Notes under the pieces: model-generated
Told to the model about the DNA's origin: nothing
Databases searched by the model: none
What the model saw: the letters and a program-made list of their open reading frames with translations, nothing else
Assembly (NCBI GenBank): GCA_950097015.1
Contig: CATNEN010000024.1
Location: forward strand, 310,001-374,000
Direction of reading: 5' to 3'
DNA: 64,000 nucleotides
From: Macrostomum hystrix
Lineage: Eukaryota; Platyhelminthes; Macrostomidae
Made by a program: the position numbers and the translations under genes
Shown: in pieces, positions 33,328 to 52,276 of the stretch
Layout of the letters: every line of letters starts with the position of its first letter
Position numbering within the stretch: position 1 is the stretch's first letter

Positions 33328-36300
33328 ACATCGAAGTCCGCTTGCACGGCAGCTGTGCCTAGCGACACCGCGTCGGTGTCCTGGACGGTAGCCGACATAC
33401 TAACCCAGGATGAGTATTATTGTGAATCGGCGCCTGAGCAGCGCTTCCGCTTAGAGCCCAGGGTGGCGCGCAACCTTGCCGGCCTGCTCAGCCAGGTAAG
33501 CGAGTGCTCACTTGATAATATTGGAATGGAAAGCGGTTTATGATGCTGAAAATGTGCGTTACGCTACTTAGAGTAGATGCGATCATTCTAAAATGGATGA
33601 GTAGCGTGGTAATGCGTTCTAAGGCACAGTGAGTGTACACTGCCCGACAACTAGAAGCAAAATGTACACACCTGTGTGAGTGTGTGCTCAGGGTCAGATT
33701 TATTATCTGTTCTCAACACACCTCTTGAATTAGTTTTCTTTCTTGGTTCTCAAATCAGGGCGCCACTGTGCCATTCATAGCGCGCTATCGACGCGATCAG
33801 ACGCACGACGCGCCAACAGAGGTTCTCAGGCAAGTTAAAGAGCGCTACGAAGAACTAATGGAGGTGACGGAGATGGTTAGGAAAACGGTGAAGAAGATTG
33901 ACAAGCTGGGCAGCCTGTCGCCAGGCCTGCTGCAATCACTGCGCAGCTGCACTAGGCCTCAGCAGGTCGCCTATTTGGCCGCTTCTGAGCCGTCTATCAG
34001 CAAAAAAATGGCCGCCTCTGCGGACGGCGGCGGCGGCACTCTGGCTCAACGTGCCCGTCAGCAAGGTCTCGAAGGCCCAGCTTTGACCCTTCTCCGCGGC
34101 GATGCCAACAGTCAATCGGTTTGGCCAATCGCCGAAGAATCTCGCTTAGTTGGCATAGGTCACATCATCGCCGATGTCGTTGCAAAAGATGCCGAAGTTC
34201 TAGCCGAACTGGAACGGCTGTGTACATTGTACGCGCCATTCCTGTGCAGCCAGCGAAGTCGCCTAGCCAATAAGCTTCAGTCGGACAAGTCTCAGCTAGC
34301 GCCAGCCGATTTCAAACTGCTCAAAGATGTTCAGAAACTTGGCCAGTATGGCGAACAGTTTCGTTGCAATGTGAAACACCTGCGAGCACATCAGATTCTT
34401 AAGCTAAACCGATTCGAAGCGAAGAAGTTGCTGACTGTGAAGCTGGATTTTCCTGAACAGGTCTATAAGCTCTACTGCCTGTATCTGCATCGCAGGTTGG
34501 TTTAATAACTCTGATGGATAACTCAAGACATAATATAAGACCTTCGTTTTTGAAGTCCCTAGTATAGGTTACTTCAATTTGACCCTCCAGTCAGTCACCA
34601 TTTCTTCTCTAGACCCTTGTCTACATAATTCAGTGAGTCGCCCCTTCTCTAGATCCTCCAGTGAGTCGCTACTTCTCTAGATCCTCCAGTGAGTCGCTAC
34701 TTCTCTAGATCCTCCAGTGAGTCGCTACTTCTCTAGATCCTCCAGTGAGTCGCTACTTCTCTAGATCCTCCAGTGAGTCGCTACTTCTCTAGATCCTCCA
34801 GTGAGTCGCTACTTCTCTAGATCCTCCAGTGAGTCGCTACTTCTCTAGATCCTCCAGTGAGTCGCTACTTCTCTAGATCCTCCAGTGAGTCGCCACTTCT
34901 CTAGATCCTCCAGTGAGTCGCTACTTCTCTAGATCCTCCAGTGAGTCGCCACTTCTCTAGATCCTCCAGTGAGTCGCTACTTCTCTAGATCCTCCAGTGA
35001 GTCGCCACTTCTCTAGATCCTCCAGTGAGTCGCTACTTCTCTAGATCCTCCAGTGAGTCGCCACTTCTCTAGATCCTCCAGTGAGTCGCTACTTCTCTAG
35101 ATCCTCCAGTGAGTCGCTACTTCTCTAGATCCTCCAGTGAGTCGCTACTTCTCTAGATCCTCCAGTGAGTCGCCACTTCTCTAGATCCTCCAGTGAGTCG
35201 CTACTTCTCTAGATCCTCCAGTGAGTCGCTACTTCTCTAGATCCTCCAGTGAGTCGCTACTTTTCTAGATCGTCAAGTGAGTCGCCACTTCTCTAGATCC
35301 TCCAGTGAGTCGCCACTTCTCTCGATCCTCCAGTGAGTCGCTACTTTTCTAGATCGTCCAGTGAGTCGCCACTTCTCTAGATCCTCCAGTGAGTCGCCAC
35401 TTCTCTAGATCCTCCAGTGAGTCGCTACTTCTCTAGATCCTCCAGTGAGTCGCTACTTTTCTAGATCGTCAAGTGAGTCGCCACTTCTCTAGATCCTCCA
35501 GTGAGTCGCCACTTCTCTCGATCCTCCAGTGAGTCGCTACTTTTCTAGATCGTCCAGTGAGTCGCCACTTCTCTAGATCCTCCAGTGAGTCGCTACTTCT
35601 CTAGATCCTCCAGTGAGTCGCTACTTTTCTAGATCGTCAAGTGAGTCGCCACTTCTCTAGATCCTCCAGTGAGTCGCCACTTCTCTAGATCCTCCAGTGA
35701 GTCGCTACTTTTCTAGATCGTCCAGTGAGTCGCCACTTCTCTAGATCCTCCAGTGAGTCGCCACTTCTCTAGATCCTCCAGTGAGTCGCCACTTCTCTAG
35801 ATCCTCCAGTGAGTCGCCACTTCTCTAGATCCTCAGTGACTCGCCACTTCTCTAGATCCTCAGTGACTCGCCACTTCTCTAGATCCTTCTCTAGATCATT
35901 TTCTAGATCATTTTCTAGATCCTTCTCTAGATCCTTGTCTAGATCCTTGTCTAGATCATTCTCAAAATCCCCAGTGAGTTACCACCTCTTGTCTAGATTA
36001 TTTGTGAGTCGCCACTTCTCCGTTGGCTTCTGATTCAGTTTCTTGCATCGCTAATTAGCAAAGCTATTTTATCGCGCATTCTCATTTTCCAGATTTCAGC
36101 TGGACAATCGGCCTAGCGCTATTGTTGAATTTCTCCGCTCAGCCTTCAAAGACGGCTACGATCGCCTGCTTCTGCCGTTTATGTCCAGGCAAGCGCGGGC
36201 CACCCTGACCCGATTCGCCGAAGAGGAGGCCCTGCGTGTGTTCGCCGACAACCTGCGCCACCTCCTACTGCAGGCGCCTGTCCGAGGCTGCTCTATAGCC

Positions 36301-38614
36301 GGCTGGGATCCCGGCTATCGGCACGGATGCAAGCTGGCCGTGGTTGACGCCAACGGCGACGTGCTGGCCACGGAGACGCTGCACATTAGCGGATCATCGC
36401 AGCAGCAGCAGCGTCAGGCCTCGATGGCGGCTGCCGCACTTGCGGAATTGTATAGACGAAGCGGTGGCTTTCGCTACATTGCAATCGGCGATGGCCAGGT
36501 AAGCGTTGCTTTTCATATTGTCACATGTTGTTTTTCACCGTCAAATCCCATCCCTCAGTTGTTCCCCACCGTCTAATCCCATCCCTCAGTTGTTCCCTAC
36601 CGTCAAATCCCATCCCTCAGTTGTTCCCCAGCGTCAGATCCCATCTTTAAATTGTTCCCCACCCTCAAATCCCATCTGTCAGCTGTTCCCCACCCTCAAA
36701 TCCCACTTTTCAGCTTTTCCCGTCCCTTGAATCCCATCTGTTAAATGTATTCATTGCGCAGGGTCGTCGCGAATCCATGGAGTTTGTCTCGGCCTGCCTG
36801 CCTAACCTGCCAGGCGGTGTGCGCTACGCCCTAGTGTCGGAGGACGGCGCTTCAGTTTACAGCGCCTCCGACCTGGCTGCCAAGGAGCTGCCCGGAGTGG
36901 ATATTGCGCACCGTGGCGCTGTGTCCATCGCTAGGCGATTGCAGGTTTGACTTGCGTGTTATATGTTCTAATTTATGTTACATTAGAGTTGATATTCGTT
37001 TATTTCTGCTGTTAGTAGCAAAAATATCATATAAATGCTTTTCCCCACTATTCTTCCGACTGTACAGGATCCGCTAGCTGAGCTGGCCAAGCTGGACGCC
37101 CGCCATCTCGGTGTTGGCATGTATCAGCACGACATCAGCGAGAAGGCGCTAGAGCGTCGGGCACTAGCCGTTCAGCAGGAGGTGATTAGCTTCGCCGGCG
37201 TGGATTTAAATTACGCGCCGGAGCACCTGTTGGCTCACGTGGCCGGCTTGAATCGCAGCCTGGCTACCCGCATTGCCAGCTGGCGCCGGGTCAATGGCGC
37301 TTTCATTTGCCGCGATCAGCTGCGCGAAGTGACCGGCATCGGGCCGGCTGTGTTCGCCCAGTGCGCCGGCTTTGTGCGCGTCCTGCCAACTGCGGCGACG
37401 TCGGCAGCTGCGCCAGCGGCAACAGCGGTGGTGGCTGCTGCTGCATCGACCCATTGTGGAGCTTTAAATACGGTTAGCCTTGCAATTTTTCATGATCCCA
37501 TGAAACTAACTGATCCCATGGGCTGATATCAGAACAGGTGGATGTGGACCAATCAGGTTAAAAAGAGGCGAAAAGTGACATAGACCAATCAAGTTAAGGA
37601 AAGGTGAAAGAAACGCGGACCAATCAGGTTAAGAAGAGGTGAAAAGAGACGCGGACCAATCAGGTTAAGGAGAGATGACCGAGACACGGACCAATCAGGT
37701 TAAGAAGAGGTAAGTAAGACACGGACCAATCAGGTTAAGAAGAGGTAGGTAAGACACGGACCAATCAGGTTAAGAAGAGGTGAGAGAGACACGGACCAAT
37801 CAGGTTAAGGAGAGTTGAGTGAGATACGGTCTAATTTTTGTAAAATTAGATACGGAGATATTGACCACGAATTCTTAGGGGATATCCGCGAGATGCTGAT
37901 CAATCAGGATAAGTAAAAGCCAGAGAGGCACTGATCAGTCAGGTGATTTATCACAAATTTCAGGTACCTGAAGCATTCGAAGAACCCATGGACATTGATG
38001 ATTATCCGCAGCAGCAGCTTCCGCAGCCGGCTGTGACAAAAGGCGGTAAACGGAAACGGACAGCGGCAGACGGCGCTGCTGACGGCAAAGGCGGCGGCAA
38101 GCGAGCTAAACGGTCGGCTATCAGCTATCGGCCGAATCCTCTGGACGCAACCTGCGTCCACCCGGAGTCGTACGCGGCCGCCGATAGCCTCCTGCTGCGC
38201 CACGGCCTGCGTTCGGACTCGCCTAATCTAACCTCGGCCTGTCAGCGCCTTCTAGAGTGCTTCTCCGGCTCGGACGATGATCGGCGTCTGCTGGAACTGC
38301 TATCCGGCGGCGGGCCAACCTCTTCAACGGACTCTGTGGGCGCGGCCGGGGCGCCTCTGTTTCTAGACGCCGTCACGGACATCAACTCGCTGTCCGCCGG
38401 CCAGTCTGTCACCGGAGTGGTGAAAAATGTTGCAGAATTTGGCGCCTTCTGTGACATCGGCTGCCCCTGCGCGGCCCTGCTGCACGTCAGCCGGTATCCC
38501 AAGGATCCGAAGGCGCGCAGTCGGCTGCACCTTGGCGCCAGGTTTACAGCCATTGTGGACTCAGTGGATCCTGCTAAAGAGGAGATCAGACTTAGAGAGA
38601 TGCAGTTCTGTTGA
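33328..38614 (+). CDS. SRBD1: S1 RNA-binding domain protein 1 (Tex/Spt6-like)
   Basis: Eukaryotic relative of bacterial Tex, a nucleic-acid-binding transcription accessory factor. Exons 33328-33495, 33759-34495, 36093-36498, 36762-36944, 37068-37472 and 37964-38614 give 849 codons with consistent phases. Order: Tex N-terminal helical part ([15 protein letters not shown]); YqgF/RNase H-like domain ([19 protein letters not shown], then [21 protein letters not shown]); helix-hairpin-helix ([35 protein letters not shown]); a basic lysine/arginine linker; and a C-terminal S1 domain ([17 protein letters not shown]). The first exon opens in phase 0 directly at an acceptor (CTTCCAG) and has no ATG; the next in-frame ATG is well inside the domain. 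Either an upstream cis exon was missed or a spliced leader ending in ATG supplies the start. Confidence 0.93.
33610..33705 (+). mobile_element. SINE family A fragment in SRBD1 intron 1
   Basis: The plus strand carries the family A body around AGTGTACACTGCC and ATGTACACACCTGTGTGAGT, opposite in orientation to the full-length copies in this window. Confidence 0.65.
34600..35990. repeat. 28-bp minisatellite filling SRBD1 intron 2
   Basis: About 48 copies of a 28-bp unit, CGCTACTTCTCTAGATCCTC then CAGTGAGT, with CGCCAC and TTTTCTAGATCGTC variants arranged in higher-order blocks. Each unit holds a pyrimidine-rich CTAG/CCAG and a donor-like GTGAGT. The intron is 34496-36092. Confidence 0.97.
36535..36735. 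repeat. 31-bp minisatellite in SRBD1 intron 3
   Basis: Six or seven copies of a unit around CCGTCAAATCCCATCCCTCA with GTTGTTCCCCA. It fills most of the intron 36499-36761. Confidence 0.9.
37545..37935. repeat. About 35-bp minisatellite in SRBD1 intron 5
   Basis: About ten imperfect copies around GACACGGACCAATCAGGTTA with AGAAGAGGT. The unit length varies. It occupies most of the intron 37473-37963. Confidence 0.85.
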
Positions 38615-39104
38615 TAAATAATAAATTTGAGGTTCTGGGTTCGTATCCTGGCATTAGGTAGATGAAAAATAGAGTCTTGCATTTTCGTTACCAAGCTAAG
38701 CATTGATTAAAAGCGCAAATATATGAAATACTTTTTCGTATAATTTATTTTTCATAAAAAACTAAGCCTTTCATATTCAATTGCGTTCCATTAAACGATG
38801 ATAAGTGTATCCTTTATCATGTTTGCCAGTCAATGTAGTTGTAATCAGCGTTACGCTAAGCTGTTTCAATTTGATATTATTAAACTGCCTAGTTATACAC
38901 TCGCTTGTAAGTTCTTGCATGTGTTTCTCCAGTGCCAATTCATGTGCAGGACTGTACTCTAGATTAAAAAGTTTTCTTATTATGTAAGTTTGTGATACTC
39001 ATTTGCTAAGTCATTTTTAAAATGATCTAATTAAAATGACAACTAATAGCTTAATATATGCGTAGATTAATATGACTGCATTATTTGTCTATTTAACACT
39101 TACC

Positions 39105-39768
39105 CAGCTAACACTTACAGCAGCTCACCAACACCCAGAAGTACACCAACTCACCCAGCAGCTCACCAACACCCAGAAGTACACCAACTCACCCAGTAGC
39201 TCACCAACACCCAGAAGTACACCAACTCACCCAGCAGCTCACCAGCTCACCCAGAAGCTCACCAACTGACTCAGCAGCTCACCAACTCACCCAGCAGCTC
39301 ACCAACACCCAGAAGTACACCAACTCACCCAGCAGCTCACCAGCTCACCCAGAAGCTCACCAACTGACTCAGCAGCTCACCAACTCACCCAGCAGCTCAC
39401 CAACACCCAGAAGTACACCAACTCACCCAGCAGCTCACCAGCTCACCCAGCAGCTCACCAACACCCAGAAGTACACCAACTCACCCAGCAGCTCACCAGC
39501 TCACCCAGAAGCTCACCAACTGACTCAGCAGCTCACCAACTCACCCAGCAGCTCACCAACACCCAGAAGTACACCAACTCACCCAGCAGCTCACCAGCTC
39601 ACCCAGCAGCTCACCAACACCCAGAAGTACACCAACTCACCCAGCAGCTCACCAACTCACCCAGCAGCTCACCAACACCCAGAAGTACACCAACTCACCC
39701 AGCAGCTCACCAACTCACCCAGCAGCTCACCAACTCACCCAGCAGCTCACCCAGCAGCCCAAACGCAT
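39105..39768. repeat. Composite minisatellite upstream of EEF1E1
   Basis: Interleaved short units (CCAGCAGCTCACCAACTCAC, CACCAACACCCAGAAGTACA) form a higher-order pattern over 660 bp. The array ends 12 bases before the EEF1E1 start, so it is either in a 5' intron or is the promoter region itself. Confidence 0.93.
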
Positions 39769-39779
39769 ACATTCCAGCC

Positions 39780-40220
39780 ATGCTAGCCGCCTACCAGTCA
39801 ACGGTTCGTGAGTTCGGCGGCTCTCTGGCCGGCCAAAAGTTGACCTTTGCCACGCCTGAGGAAGAGCTGCTCACCTATGAACTGCTGGAATTTCGCGCCC
39901 TACAATTGAGGCGCATAGCTAACGAGGCGGACGAGCAGAGGGCATTGCGCTTGCTTAATGAACGATACCTGACTGGCAGAACCTATCTGTTAGGCGAACG
40001 GCTAACAGCCATAGATCTGCTTCTATACAAAGACCTAGGCGGTTACGTAACAGAGCGCTGGTCCTGCCAGGAGAAGGAGCGCTTTGCTAACATTACTAGA
40101 TGGTTTTCTCACCTGCACTATTTGCTAGAATCCGCTGCTAAATCATCTGCCAGCTGTCCAATGTTTTATCGACCAGGTCCGGTGCATTTTCAACGAATGC
40201 CATTGTACAGTGGTTGCTAG
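39780..40220 (+). CDS. EEF1E1: EEF1E1/AIMP3 (p18), multisynthetase complex component
   Basis: Small GST-C-fold protein that holds methionyl-tRNA synthetase in the multisynthetase complex and also acts in ATM/ATR signalling in vertebrates. One exon of 146 residues. The family signature is YLTGRTYLLGERLTAIDLLL and CQEKERFANITRWFSHLHY, matching the human QEKEKYLNVSRWFCHIQ region. The human protein is 174 residues; about 30 N-terminal residues are missing or lie in an unseen exon. The sequence CATTCCAG just before the ATG is a good acceptor, so the 5' end is spliced or trans-spliced. The preceding 660 bp are minisatellite. Confidence 0.85.
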   Translation: MLAAYQSTVREFGGSLAGQKLTFATPEEELLTYELLEFRALQLRRIANEADEQRALRLLNERYLTGRTYLLGERLTAIDLLLYKDLGGYVTERWSCQEKERFANITRWFSHLHYLLESAAKSSASCPMFYRPGPVHFQRMPLYSGC

Positions 40221-40540
40221 CGGCTATGAAATAAACACTTGACAACAAACATTCTATCAAGTTCCAAGACCAGCTTTCTTCCTTGTAGAACGAATGTCGC
40301 TTTTGCGATCAACCACTGTTGCATATGAAGTGATAGAAAATTAAATCCTAATTCTAAATGCAGCTACCTACTTCGAGTAGTGCGTTTAATCTTAATCTAT
40401 TTTACACCCCATTTTTACGCTATTAGTATCGATTACTTTGCTGTTTCAAGTACAACCTATTCAATGTGGGGACATAAGAAATAAGGAATAAAGAAGTCCA
40501 GGTGTAACTAAGTAGAATATATTAGAATTTACAGCTTCCG

Positions 40541-40735
40541 AATCTGTATTCAGCTTTTCAGTCCACGGACTGGAGGAGGGGCCCCCAAAAACACCCACCC
40601 GATTGTCTACCCCGATTGATGCCTGTACCTATTTTATAACTGAGTAAACTAGAACAGTAGTGAATTTAGCATGTTGCTTAGGAACACAAAGAGTTTTTCT
40701 GATGTCGACGATCGAACCCCCGACCTTGCGGTCAG
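40541..40735 (-). mobile_element. SINE family B directly upstream of the tetraspanin exon
   Basis: The minus strand has B box GGTTCGATC (about 40710-40722) and the palindrome CAGTCCGTGGACTG near 40560. The SINE ends about 70 bases before the tetraspanin acceptor, so it may contribute to the promoter or 5' UTR. Confidence 0.75.
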
Positions 40736-40811
40736 AAATTCCAGCGGAATTCTACTCAAGTCAGACGCGGAATCGGATCAACCAAACGCTGCTCAGACAC
40801 AGGTTAAACGC

Positions 40812-42629
40812 ATGTCCGGCCGCCGAATAGCAACCGTACAGGAGAGCTTCGACTGTCGCGACGATGATGCCGGCGAGGCGCAGTCGCGCGACATCGACGA
40901 CACCGTCTCGGAGAGGAGCAGCCAGCAGCCGCTCCGTTCTCAGCTACTCGGGCTCTGCCTGTGCGCATTCTATGCCTCATTTCTGATAGCCGGCCTAACA
41001 CTGCTGGGCCTGTCCGCCTGGCTGCTGGGCATTCGCCTCTGGACCTGCCCAGTGTTTGCCGCCTACTATGCTCCTCTGTGGCTATTCCTGGTTTCCGGCA
41101 TCCTACTGCTTGTGTCCGGCATGCTGGGTCTGTTGTACATCTGCTGCCTGCAGCAGCGCTATCAGCAGCAGCCGCAGCATCAGCAGCAGCAGGCACTACT
41201 TCAGCAGGTGGCCACCGCCCTGCTGGCCCTGCTGGTGCTGTCTGTGTGCGGCCTGTTTGGCGCCCTCGTGCTGTCCGCCAAGTACGGCAACGAGGCACAG
41301 GTTCGGCTGCTAACTTTTTTTAGTAGATGACGAGGCGACTCCCTTTATAGAAATAGTCATAGTTGCTCAAGTCGTTGCTTAAATTGAACTACCAAGTTGA
41401 GCCCCCTACAGTGAGCAAAGAATTTTGTTACTTTAGTCGTACTACTTCGTACTTCGATGAATTCTGCCGCAGTTCTGATTTCTGACAAGTAATCCCTTTC
41501 ATTTCTTAAAAATGCCGCAGTTTTCAAATTATCCCTTTAGTTTGCGAATTATCCCCCCCAGTTAAGCAAGTTCCCCCCCCCCCAGTTATGCAAATTATCC
41601 GCTCAGTTTAGCTAATTATCCCCGCAGTAAAACTAGTTTTCCCCTAGTTAAGCAGATGATCCCTAAGTTTAGCGAATTTTCCCCAATTTTAGCAAATTAT
41701 CCCCAATTCATGCAAATCCCTTCATTTGGCGATTTCTCCCCCAGTGCCAGCTAAAAATCCCTAACAATTCCATGGTACAGGCTCGAGATACAGCCCAAGA
41801 AGTTCAGAGCCTATTCGTTCAAGCCAAGCTGGATTACATGGAGGGCCTAAATCGCGGCAGCGGTGGCAGCGGCTCCGACCGGGGTTCTTCATCATCCTCG
41901 GCATCCAGCGTCCTGATGTGCTGGGAGTCGCTTCAGTCCACCTTTGGCTGCTGCGGCGCAGAGTCCTACGCTGACTGGTACTCCTATCGCAACGGCAGCC
42001 GCTATTACGATTCGCCGCGCTTTATCGCCTCGTCGCCGCCAGTAGGCGACTACGGCGACACTTCCTCGCCGTCATCGACACCAACTTCTAGCGACGCGTC
42101 CAGTGTATCAGTTTTGTCAACCATGTCGACAACAAACGCGCCGGCATCGGTGGGCGGCGGCGGTTCTGTCGCAGAGTTGATCCTGATTGCGCCTATTTCC
42201 TGCACCTGCCAGGATTACCAGAAGCAGCAGCAGCAGCAGCCTTCTAACAGCAGCTCGGGGCCTCCTTGCGTCCCTGTAGTTGGTCTTACATTGAACGGTG
42301 CCAACGGCAAGCCGTCCTCGCCCTACAGAGTGCACGGCCAGGGCTGCATCGGGCCGGTGAAATTCGCCATTCGCCAGCACATGGACGTCATGACGTCCGC
42401 TTGTCCTGTGGCTGCGGCTCTGGTAGTGGCGCACTTTATATTTGCCTGCCTGCTGCCCAGGCTCAGCCAGAGACCAGAGAGCCGCTGCATCTACGCCGTA
42501 GACTTTGGGCCGCACCCGACTGCTTACATTGCCCAGACTAATAAGCGCTACGATGTCACGGCGTTTGCCTCCGCGGCCGCCGGTGCGTCAAGGCTGGGGC
42601 CGCACGGTCCCAGAGGAGAGGCGTTCTAG
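40812..42629 (+). CDS. Tetraspanin family membrane protein
   Basis: Organises membrane microdomains. Exons 40812-41300 and 41781-42629 join in phase 0 (GCACAG donor, GGTACAG acceptor) for 445 residues, long for the family. TM1 LLGLCLCAFYASFLIAGL, TM2 FLVSGILLLVSGMLGLLY and TM3 ALLALLVLSVCGLFGALVL lie in exon 1. Exon 2 has the large extracellular loop with the hallmark FGCCGAESYADW and further cysteines (CTC, PPC, QGC), then TM4 ALVVAHFIFACLL. The loop is enlarged by Ser/Gly/Gln-rich inserts, and a 60-residue cytoplasmic tail follows. The ATG at 40812 lies 10 bases after an acceptor (AGACACAG); an in-frame ATG further upstream at 40671 falls in SINE sequence and is disfavoured. Confidence 0.85.
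41490..41755. repeat. Degenerate about 20-bp repeat in tetraspanin intron
   Basis: About ten poorly conserved copies of AATTATCCCCCCAGTTAAGC-like sequence, with one poly-C run (41573-41583). It resembles an old minisatellite. Confidence 0.7.
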
Positions 42630-42894
42630 GCGTCTAAAACAATAACTGACTCTTGCATGCACTTTTAAGCTTCTGGATCCTAGTCCTGAGGTTTGTATTC
42701 CGCCGTGTTTAGAGGCTTTGTCCTCTTTAATCTCCATTCTTAAAAGATTGATCCTCAACCTTACATGATTCATTAGAAATCGTCACTCTTGACACCCCTC
42801 TCTAATCCCAGATCCTCATTCTTTAGCACCTCACCCTAATCCCCAACGCCTAACCCTCACTGGTCCCCGATCCTCATTCTTAAATATTCAGTGC

Positions 42895-43420
42895 CCATTA
42901 TCTCAGTGTCCTCATTCTCGACAGCCCCATCATCTCAGATCCTCATTCTCGACAGCCCCATAATCTCAGATCCTCATTCTCGACAGCCCCATCATCTCAG
43001 ATCCTCATTCTTGACAGCCCCATCATCTCAGATCCTCATTCTCGACAGCCCCATCATCTCAGATCCTCATTCTCGACAGCCCCATCATCTCAGATCCTCA
43101 TTCTCGACAGCCCCATCATCTCAGATCCTCATTCTCGACAGCCCCATCATCTCAGATCCTCATTCTTGACAGCCCCATCATCTCAGATCCTCATTCTTGA
43201 CAGCCCATTATCCCAGATCCTCATTCTTGACAGCCCATTATCCCAGATCCTCATTCTTGACAGCCCATTATCCCAGATCCTCATTCTTGACAGCCCCATC
43301 ATCTCAGATCCTCATTCTTGACAGCCCCATCATCTCAGATCCTCATTCTTGACAGCCCCATCATCTCAGATCCTCATTCTTGACAGCCCCATCATCTCAG
43401 ATCCTCATTCCGAAAAGCTG
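42895..43420. repeat. 31-bp minisatellite downstream of tetraspanin
   Basis: About 17 copies of a unit with CCCCATCATCTCAGATCCTC and ATTCTCGACAG, plus a run of three variant copies with CCCATTATCCCAG at 43200-43280. Confidence 0.95.
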
Positions 43421-44340
43421 CATATCTATTTGCTACTTTTAACGGGTATCGTTCCCTTAGAAAAGTCCATGCTGCACTGTAAGAGCTTTCAGCTGAGATT
43501 TGTACTTTTAGTTACCTAAAGGATTGTTTTTTTAATTATAAGAATTTAATTATATTATACCGTTCTATTATATTCAATTGTACCCATTATTTTTCCTACA
43601 GTTGTGTTACTCGTAATAGAATATAGATGCTCACACTTGAATCTCTCTTATCCCATGGACGCGGTACATCTATAGCGTTCGACATTTATTTCTATTTCTA
43701 TTTTATTTTCAAGGACACATTCCACGCAATAATTTTTCTTTGCACAAATTTGCTACTTTTATGTTTTTTACTTTTTTAAACATTCGAAAGTATGCTTCTG
43801 TTATTCCCTATCTAAAAGTGCAAAGGAGAACAAAATTGTTTTCTAGTCAATTAATGTATTTCTAATAGTTCATTTTATAAGATCCTAACTTTTGTGTTAC
43901 CAGACACATTTTAAGTTTACAATAATTTATTTTCTTTTATATAAGTTGCTTTGTTGTTCTCCTGCTTTTTTCCGTCCACAAAAAGCAACTTATTTTATTT
44001 ATTCTAAGGTGCATCTTTGAACTTTGTTCAGGTGCTTCAAGAACTGTAACACGTGAGATGCAACAAATGCTTCAAAAGCGTTACTAATAAGATGACGAGG
44101 CATTGGACATGACTAAGATAGAGAATTGCTATTCAAACCGCTTAGTTACGATTAAAACAAAAATGTTAAAAGACAGATTGAAATTTAAAGCGTAATTTTG
44201 AGACACACAACCATGTTCTGTATTTAAAATAATATTTTTTGATTGACAGCCTTCATGATTACATCCTTTTGGTTTATAATTCGCTTACTTCGTTTATAAC
44301 TTTTGATAGGTGTATCTTCTCTGCTCATAATCTCACCCAT
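43421..44340. other. Intergenic, no gene seen
   Basis: AT-rich sequence between two minisatellites. No coding frame or tRNA-like element was found. Confidence 0.5.
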
Positions 44341-44344
44341 CTTA

Positions 44345-45110
44345 ACATCCGTCCATCCTCTTCTCTCCCACCTTCATTTCCTCATACCTTTATTCTCTCC
44401 CACTTTCATTTCCTTATTCATCTCTTCTCTCCCACTTTCATTTCCTTATTCATCTCTTCTCTCCCACTTTCATTTCCTTATTCATCTCTTCTCTCCCACC
44501 TTCATTTCCTTTTACCTCTCTTCTCTCCCACTTTCATTTCCTTATTCATCTCTTCTCTCCCACTTTCATTTCCTTATTCCTCTCTTCTCTCCCACTTTCA
44601 TTTCCTTATTCCTCTCTTCTCTCCCACTTTCATTTCCTTATTCCTCTCTTCTCTCCCACTTTCATTTCCTTATTCCTCTCTTCTCTCCCACCTTCATTTC
44701 CTTATTCATCTCTTCTCTCCCACTTTCATTTCCTTATTCCTCTCTTCTCTCCCACTTTCATTTCCTTATTCCTCTCTTCTCTCCCACTTTCATTTCCTTA
44801 TTCATCTCTTCTCTCCCACTTTCATTTCCTTATTCATCTCTTCTCTCCCACTTTCATTTCCTTATTCCTCTCTTCTCTCCCACCTTCATTTCCTTATTCA
44901 TCTCTTCTCTCCCACTTTCATTTCCTTATTCCTCTCTTCTCTCCCACTTTCATTTCCTTATTCCTCTCTTCTCTCCCACTTTCATTTCCTTATTCATCTC
45001 TTCTCTCCCACTTTCATTTCCTTATTCATCTCTTCTCTCCCACTTTCATTTCCTTATTCATCTCTTCTCTCCCACTTTCATTTCCACATACCTCTTCCCT
45101 TCTCTCCCAC
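44345..45110. repeat. 32-bp minisatellite upstream of DUS2
   Basis: About 23 copies of a pure-pyrimidine-rich unit, CTCTTCTCTCCCACTTTCAT then TTCCTTATTCAT. The plus strand is almost free of G, giving long spurious frames. It ends about 175 bases before the DUS2 start. Confidence 0.96.
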
Positions 45111-45285
45111 CCTCCACTCCTTTACCCTCCTCTTTACCTCTGGCCCTTAAAATGACTCCATTTTTCCTAATTCGTCTGAATATTACAAAACAGCTAGGGT
45201 GCTGAAATTCAATCATACCAAAAATTGCAGATCTAAGCCGCACACGCACGAATCGGCTTGTAACACGAATTAAATAAATAGATAA

Positions 45286-52276
<6,991 letters not shown>

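Noticed and set aside
44239-45205. Two 300-aa Ser/Phe/Leu repeat ORFs upstream of DUS2
   Set aside because: A 32-bp pyrimidine-rich minisatellite; the long frames follow from the absence of G and of TAA/TGA in the unit.
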